DNA of 8,088 nt from Dehalococcoidales bacterium. Lineage in GTDB: Bacteria; Chloroflexota; Dehalococcoidia; Dehalococcoidales; GCA-2688105. The notes under the pieces are model-generated. The model had not been told where the DNA came from, ran no database searches, and worked only from the letters and a program-made list of their open reading frames with translations. The position numbers were made by a program, and so were the translations under genes. The stretch lies in the NCBI GenBank assembly GCA_030640255.1, contig DAOWJS010000096.1, positions 1 to 8,088 of the forward strand, written 5' to 3'. Each line of letters opens with the position of its first letter. The stretch's first letter is position 1. Below are positions 5,767 through 8,088 of this stretch, piece after piece.

Positions 5767-7296
5767 TCACATCACCCGCTTGAGCCGGGGATTAGGAGTG
5801 ATACCGGGGATTCGGCCCCGTTTGGCGATTGGTTTGCCCTCTACTTCATGGAGGTCGGCGGTAAAATCAATCGGCTTAGCCCCGCTGATATAGCTGCCGA
5901 CACCAAAGGCATCAACCGGAGCCCCATTGTCAACCAGGTAGGCAATGCGCTCCGGGTCAACGCCACCACTAACAAAAATGCTTACCTTGTTAAAGCCAGC
6001 TAAATCCAGCCTGGCTCTTACTTCCTTGACCAGGTCAGCAGTAACCCAGCCCCTTTCGCTTGGGGTATCAAGCCGAACACTATCAAGCCTATCCCCCAGC
6101 GCCTGAGCCACGCGCAGGCTCTCCTCAGCCTCATCCTTAAAGGTATCAACCAGAGAAATACGGGGCACCTCAGCCGGCATATACTTATCAAAGGCAATAG
6201 TAGCCTTAACCGTATCCCCCATAATTATAATCAGGGCATGGGGCATACTCCCCTTGGGTTCAATCCCAGCCAGCTTGGCACCAACTATGCTGGAGCAGCT
6301 GTCGCAACCGCCAACAATAGCCGAGTATTCCATTACGCCCACTACTGAGGGGTGAACATGGCGGGCACCAAAGCTGATGATGGGTATCCCTCGGGCGGCT
6401 TCCACACACTCCTTGGCGGCCGTTGCCCAACCACTACAGGGGGCTAGAATGCCATCTATGGCTGTTTCATACACCCCGTAGCTCTGATAGGGAGCAGTTA
6501 GGCGCAGCACCACTTCTTTTGTCTCCATCGTCTCACCCTCAGCCAGAGCCCATACTTCGCAGTTGTCCTCAGGCAAAACCCGAGACAGCAGAGCTTTAAC
6601 CTCTTCTATGCCACAGAGTATCCCCGCCCGACTGGCGAATACCTCCATAGTAGCCACCGGGTTAAGTGCCTCGTGACGCAATATATCTATAGTGCGGACA
6701 AAGTAGATATCAGCTGTCTCCCCGGATAAGACGGACTCACTGGGTTCAAATTTAGCTGGCTTGACCTGGCTAACCTTAAAGCTGGTTAGCTTTGCCCCCA
6801 GTGTCTTCTCCATATACCCTAGAGCCAAGCGATGTGCCCCTTCATTAAAGGAGGCAACGCAGTCAACGGGCACCTCCACCTCATAGTCACGAGCCCTGGC
6901 GTCAGCCACCGTTTGCAACACGCAAATATCGGTGCATATACCACAAACAATCAACTTCTCTGGCTTGAGTTGGCTCAGTTTTTTCTCCAGCGGAGTATCA
7001 AAAAAGCTGCTAAAACGCCTTTTGGGTATTACCTCACCCGGGTAGCCGGCTAATTCGGGAATACTCTCGGTTTCGACGCTACCTTCAATGCAGTGGGGAG
7101 GGAACATTTTAAACTCTAGGTCGTCGGGAGCATGATGGTCACAAATGAAGAAGAGCTTTGAGCCCTGGGCGAGTTCCTGTTCCAAAAGACCTTGGATGTT
7201 GGGGATGATGCTGCGGGCTTTAGCGCCAATATACAGGGGATAACCCTCCTCCAGGAAACCCTTGACCATGTCTGTCACTAAAACTGCATTAGCCAT
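5767..7296 (-). CDS. Bifunctional nicotinamidase / nicotinate phosphoribosyltransferase (PncA-PncB fusion)
   Basis: A 509-residue cytoplasmic fusion for NAD salvage. Residues 1 to about 178 are a nicotinamidase of the cysteine-hydrolase fold (nicotinamide to nicotinate plus ammonia). The triad is D9, K92 (in PKRRFSSFF) and C125 (in GICTDICV). Metal ligands are D53, H55, E61 and H68 (in EFKMFPPHC), the Asp-His-Glu-His set I recall for the Streptococcus pneumoniae enzyme. Residues about 192-495 are a nicotinate phosphoribosyltransferase (nicotinate plus PRPP to nicotinate mononucleotide). Its motifs include ASRAGILCG (221-229), APYQSYGVYETAIDGILAPC (268-287), FGARHVHP (309-316) with the likely catalytic His, VDTFKDEAEES (383-393), SVRLDTPSERGW (406-417) and FVSGGVD (441-447). 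The C-terminus (RIPGITPNPRLKRVM) has no cysteines, so no zinc knuckle of the kind seen in some archaeal-type enzymes. The ATG follows GAGGGAAGG. It lies 16 nt after the GalT-like gene, probably in one operon. Confidence 0.92.
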   Translation of the reverse strand: MANAVLVTDMVKGFLEEGYPLYIGAKARSIIPNIQGLLEQELAQGSKLFFICDHHAPDDLEFKMFPPHCIEGSVETESIPELAGYPGEVIPKRRFSSFFDTPLEKKLSQLKPEKLIVCGICTDICVLQTVADARARDYEVEVPVDCVASFNEGAHRLALGYMEKTLGAKLTSFKVSQVKPAKFEPSESVLSGETADIYFVRTIDILRHEALNPVATMEVFASRAGILCGIEEVKALLSRVLPEDNCEVWALAEGETMETKEVVLRLTAPYQSYGVYETAIDGILAPCSGWATAAKECVEAARGIPIISFGARHVHPSVVGVMEYSAIVGGCDSCSSIVGAKLAGIEPKGSMPHALIIIMGDTVKATIAFDKYMPAEVPRISLVDTFKDEAEESLRVAQALGDRLDSVRLDTPSERGWVTADLVKEVRARLDLAGFNKVSIFVSGGVDPERIAYLVDNGAPVDAFGVGSYISGAKPIDFTADLHEVEGKPIAKRGRIPGITPNPRLKRVM

Positions 7297-7312
7297 AGCC
7301 TTCCCTCACTTT

Positions 7313-8088
7313 TTAGTCTAAGTGTTGGCGCAGTTGTCGGGCTAACTCTAAGGGGTCGCTGGCGACAACACTGGCAGCATAAATCTCGACACCACCTACA
7401 TCTGAGGCTCGACTGTTTAGGTTACCTCTATCTACTACCCGCACCATTACCGGGAAGCCCTCCCAGTTCTCCTCAGTTTCAGCCAGTGGTGGTGTTATCA
7501 AGCCAAGATTAAAACTGGTTACACCCATCCCGTCCCTAAAACAGGCTAGCACCTCATAAATTCTCTCTTTAAGGGAAAGATTTAGCTCGTCGGTCATGAG
7601 TATAACCTCATTATCCCGGAATGGAGTCAGACTGGCCAGGATTTTGACTCCTTCCTTGTCCAGAGCACAGCCTACCGAGTGGTGAACCCGAAACAGGTCG
7701 GCAAAATAGTTTGAGCCATAATTTTGCCGGTAGCTCAGGGCTGCCCGCCGCAGTCCCTCAATTTTAGCATAGTGCCTCCCCTTGGTCAGCATCACCTGGG
7801 CATGCCCGTGAACTATAGAGGCACCAGCCCGCCATAGATTATTCCAGACGAAGAGGAAATACTTAGCTTGAGGCTCCCTAGCCCGGGCTCTCTTTGCCCA
7901 CTCCCAGGCAACATCAATATAGTCAATAACCTGCTCTTTAGAAAACTGGAGGGGATTAAATTGGTTAAAAATCACCATGCCGTGTAACCCGTCATACTTG
8001 GCAATATTGCTGGCGGTAACACAGTGCTTGCCCACCACACGGCCAAAGAGGTCTTCCGGAGTATTGGCCTCAGGATAACGGAATAAAT
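7313..8088 (-). CDS. GalT/HIT-superfamily nucleotidyltransferase-like protein (5' end beyond window)
   Basis: Partial gene: the open frame runs through the window edge at 8088. A GTG at 8036-8038 could be taken for a start, but the 16 complete codons upstream (reading ...YPEANTPEDLFGR) stay open and look like protein, so the true start is outside. The protein resembles galactose-1-phosphate uridylyltransferase-type members of the HIT superfamily. The key feature is IVHGHAQV, with the HGHAQ active-site motif encoded at 7810-7796; GalT itself has HPHxQ, whose second His is the nucleotidylated residue. Other conserved-looking stretches are GKHCVTASNIAKYDGLHG near the visible start, SLTPFRDNEVILMTD in the middle and RASDVGGVEIYAASVVASDP near the end. 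The substrate is unknown. Its position 16 nt upstream of the NAD-salvage fusion suggests co-transcription, but a role in nucleotide or sugar metabolism cannot be chosen from sequence. Confidence 0.8.
   Translation of the reverse strand, partial: LFRYPEANTPEDLFGRVVGKHCVTASNIAKYDGLHGMVIFNQFNPLQFSKEQVIDYIDVAWEWAKRARAREPQAKYFLFVWNNLWRAGASIVHGHAQVMLTKGRHYAKIEGLRRAALSYRQNYGSNYFADLFRVHHSVGCALDKEGVKILASLTPFRDNEVILMTDELNLSLKERIYEVLACFRDGMGVTSFNLGLITPPLAETEENWEGFPVMVRVVDRGNLNSRASDVGGVEIYAASVVASDPLELARQLRQHLD

Noticed and set aside
6832..7053. Plus-strand open frame inside the nicotinamidase domain
   Set aside because: It is antisense to conserved catalytic coding sequence and has no recognisable protein features.
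7313..8038. Treating the GTG at 8036-8038 as the start of the GalT-like gene
   Set aside because: The frame stays open to the window edge and the upstream codons encode a plausible, family-like peptide, so the gene is better called 5'-partial.

Overview
The window carries seven protein-coding genes and three copies of a G/C-rich palindromic repeat. The families and style suggest an anaerobic bacterium of the Chloroflexota, most likely Dehalococcoidia. This rests on the TIGR03936-type DUF2344 protein, the dense G-rich intergenic hairpins, the short operon spacing and recalled similarity of the TilS C-terminus. It is an inference, not a proven placement.

Layout, plus strand: positions 1-300 hold a tandem pair of the palindromic repeat. 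A near-consensus extended -10 sigma-70 promoter (305-333) follows at once and drives a tight four-gene run: a CNNM/CorC-type membrane protein with CBS domains (386-1672), a DUF2344 protein (1653-2300, overlapping by 20 nt), a Ste24-type M48 membrane metalloprotease (2313-3467) and tilS, the tRNA-Ile lysidine synthetase (3484-5052). The tilS reading frame itself contains a tandem pair of the same repeat, translated in frame into roughly 50 extra residues between its substrate-binding and C-terminal domains.

Layout, minus strand: tilS converges with a small AT-rich gene (5066-5536, GTG start) resembling the DUF6998 family, with a PD-(D/E)XK-like motif. Its 5' side is separated by a third repeat pair (5611-5762) from a probable two-gene operon. 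The upstream gene of that operon is a GalT/HIT-superfamily nucleotidyltransferase-like protein (7313 to beyond 8088, 5' end outside the window). The downstream gene is a single-chain fusion of nicotinamidase and nicotinate phosphoribosyltransferase (5767-7296), which should convert nicotinamide to nicotinate mononucleotide in one polypeptide for NAD salvage.

The plus-strand genes look like housekeeping functions sharing a transcript (ion transport, radical-SAM-linked function, membrane protein quality control, tRNA modification) rather than one pathway. The most unusual signals are the repeat family with its fixed architecture (hairpin, about 12-nt spacer, second hairpin, conserved G-rich tail), its in-frame invasion of tilS, and the PncA-PncB fusion. 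I saw no tRNA, rRNA, CRISPR array, transposase or origin.
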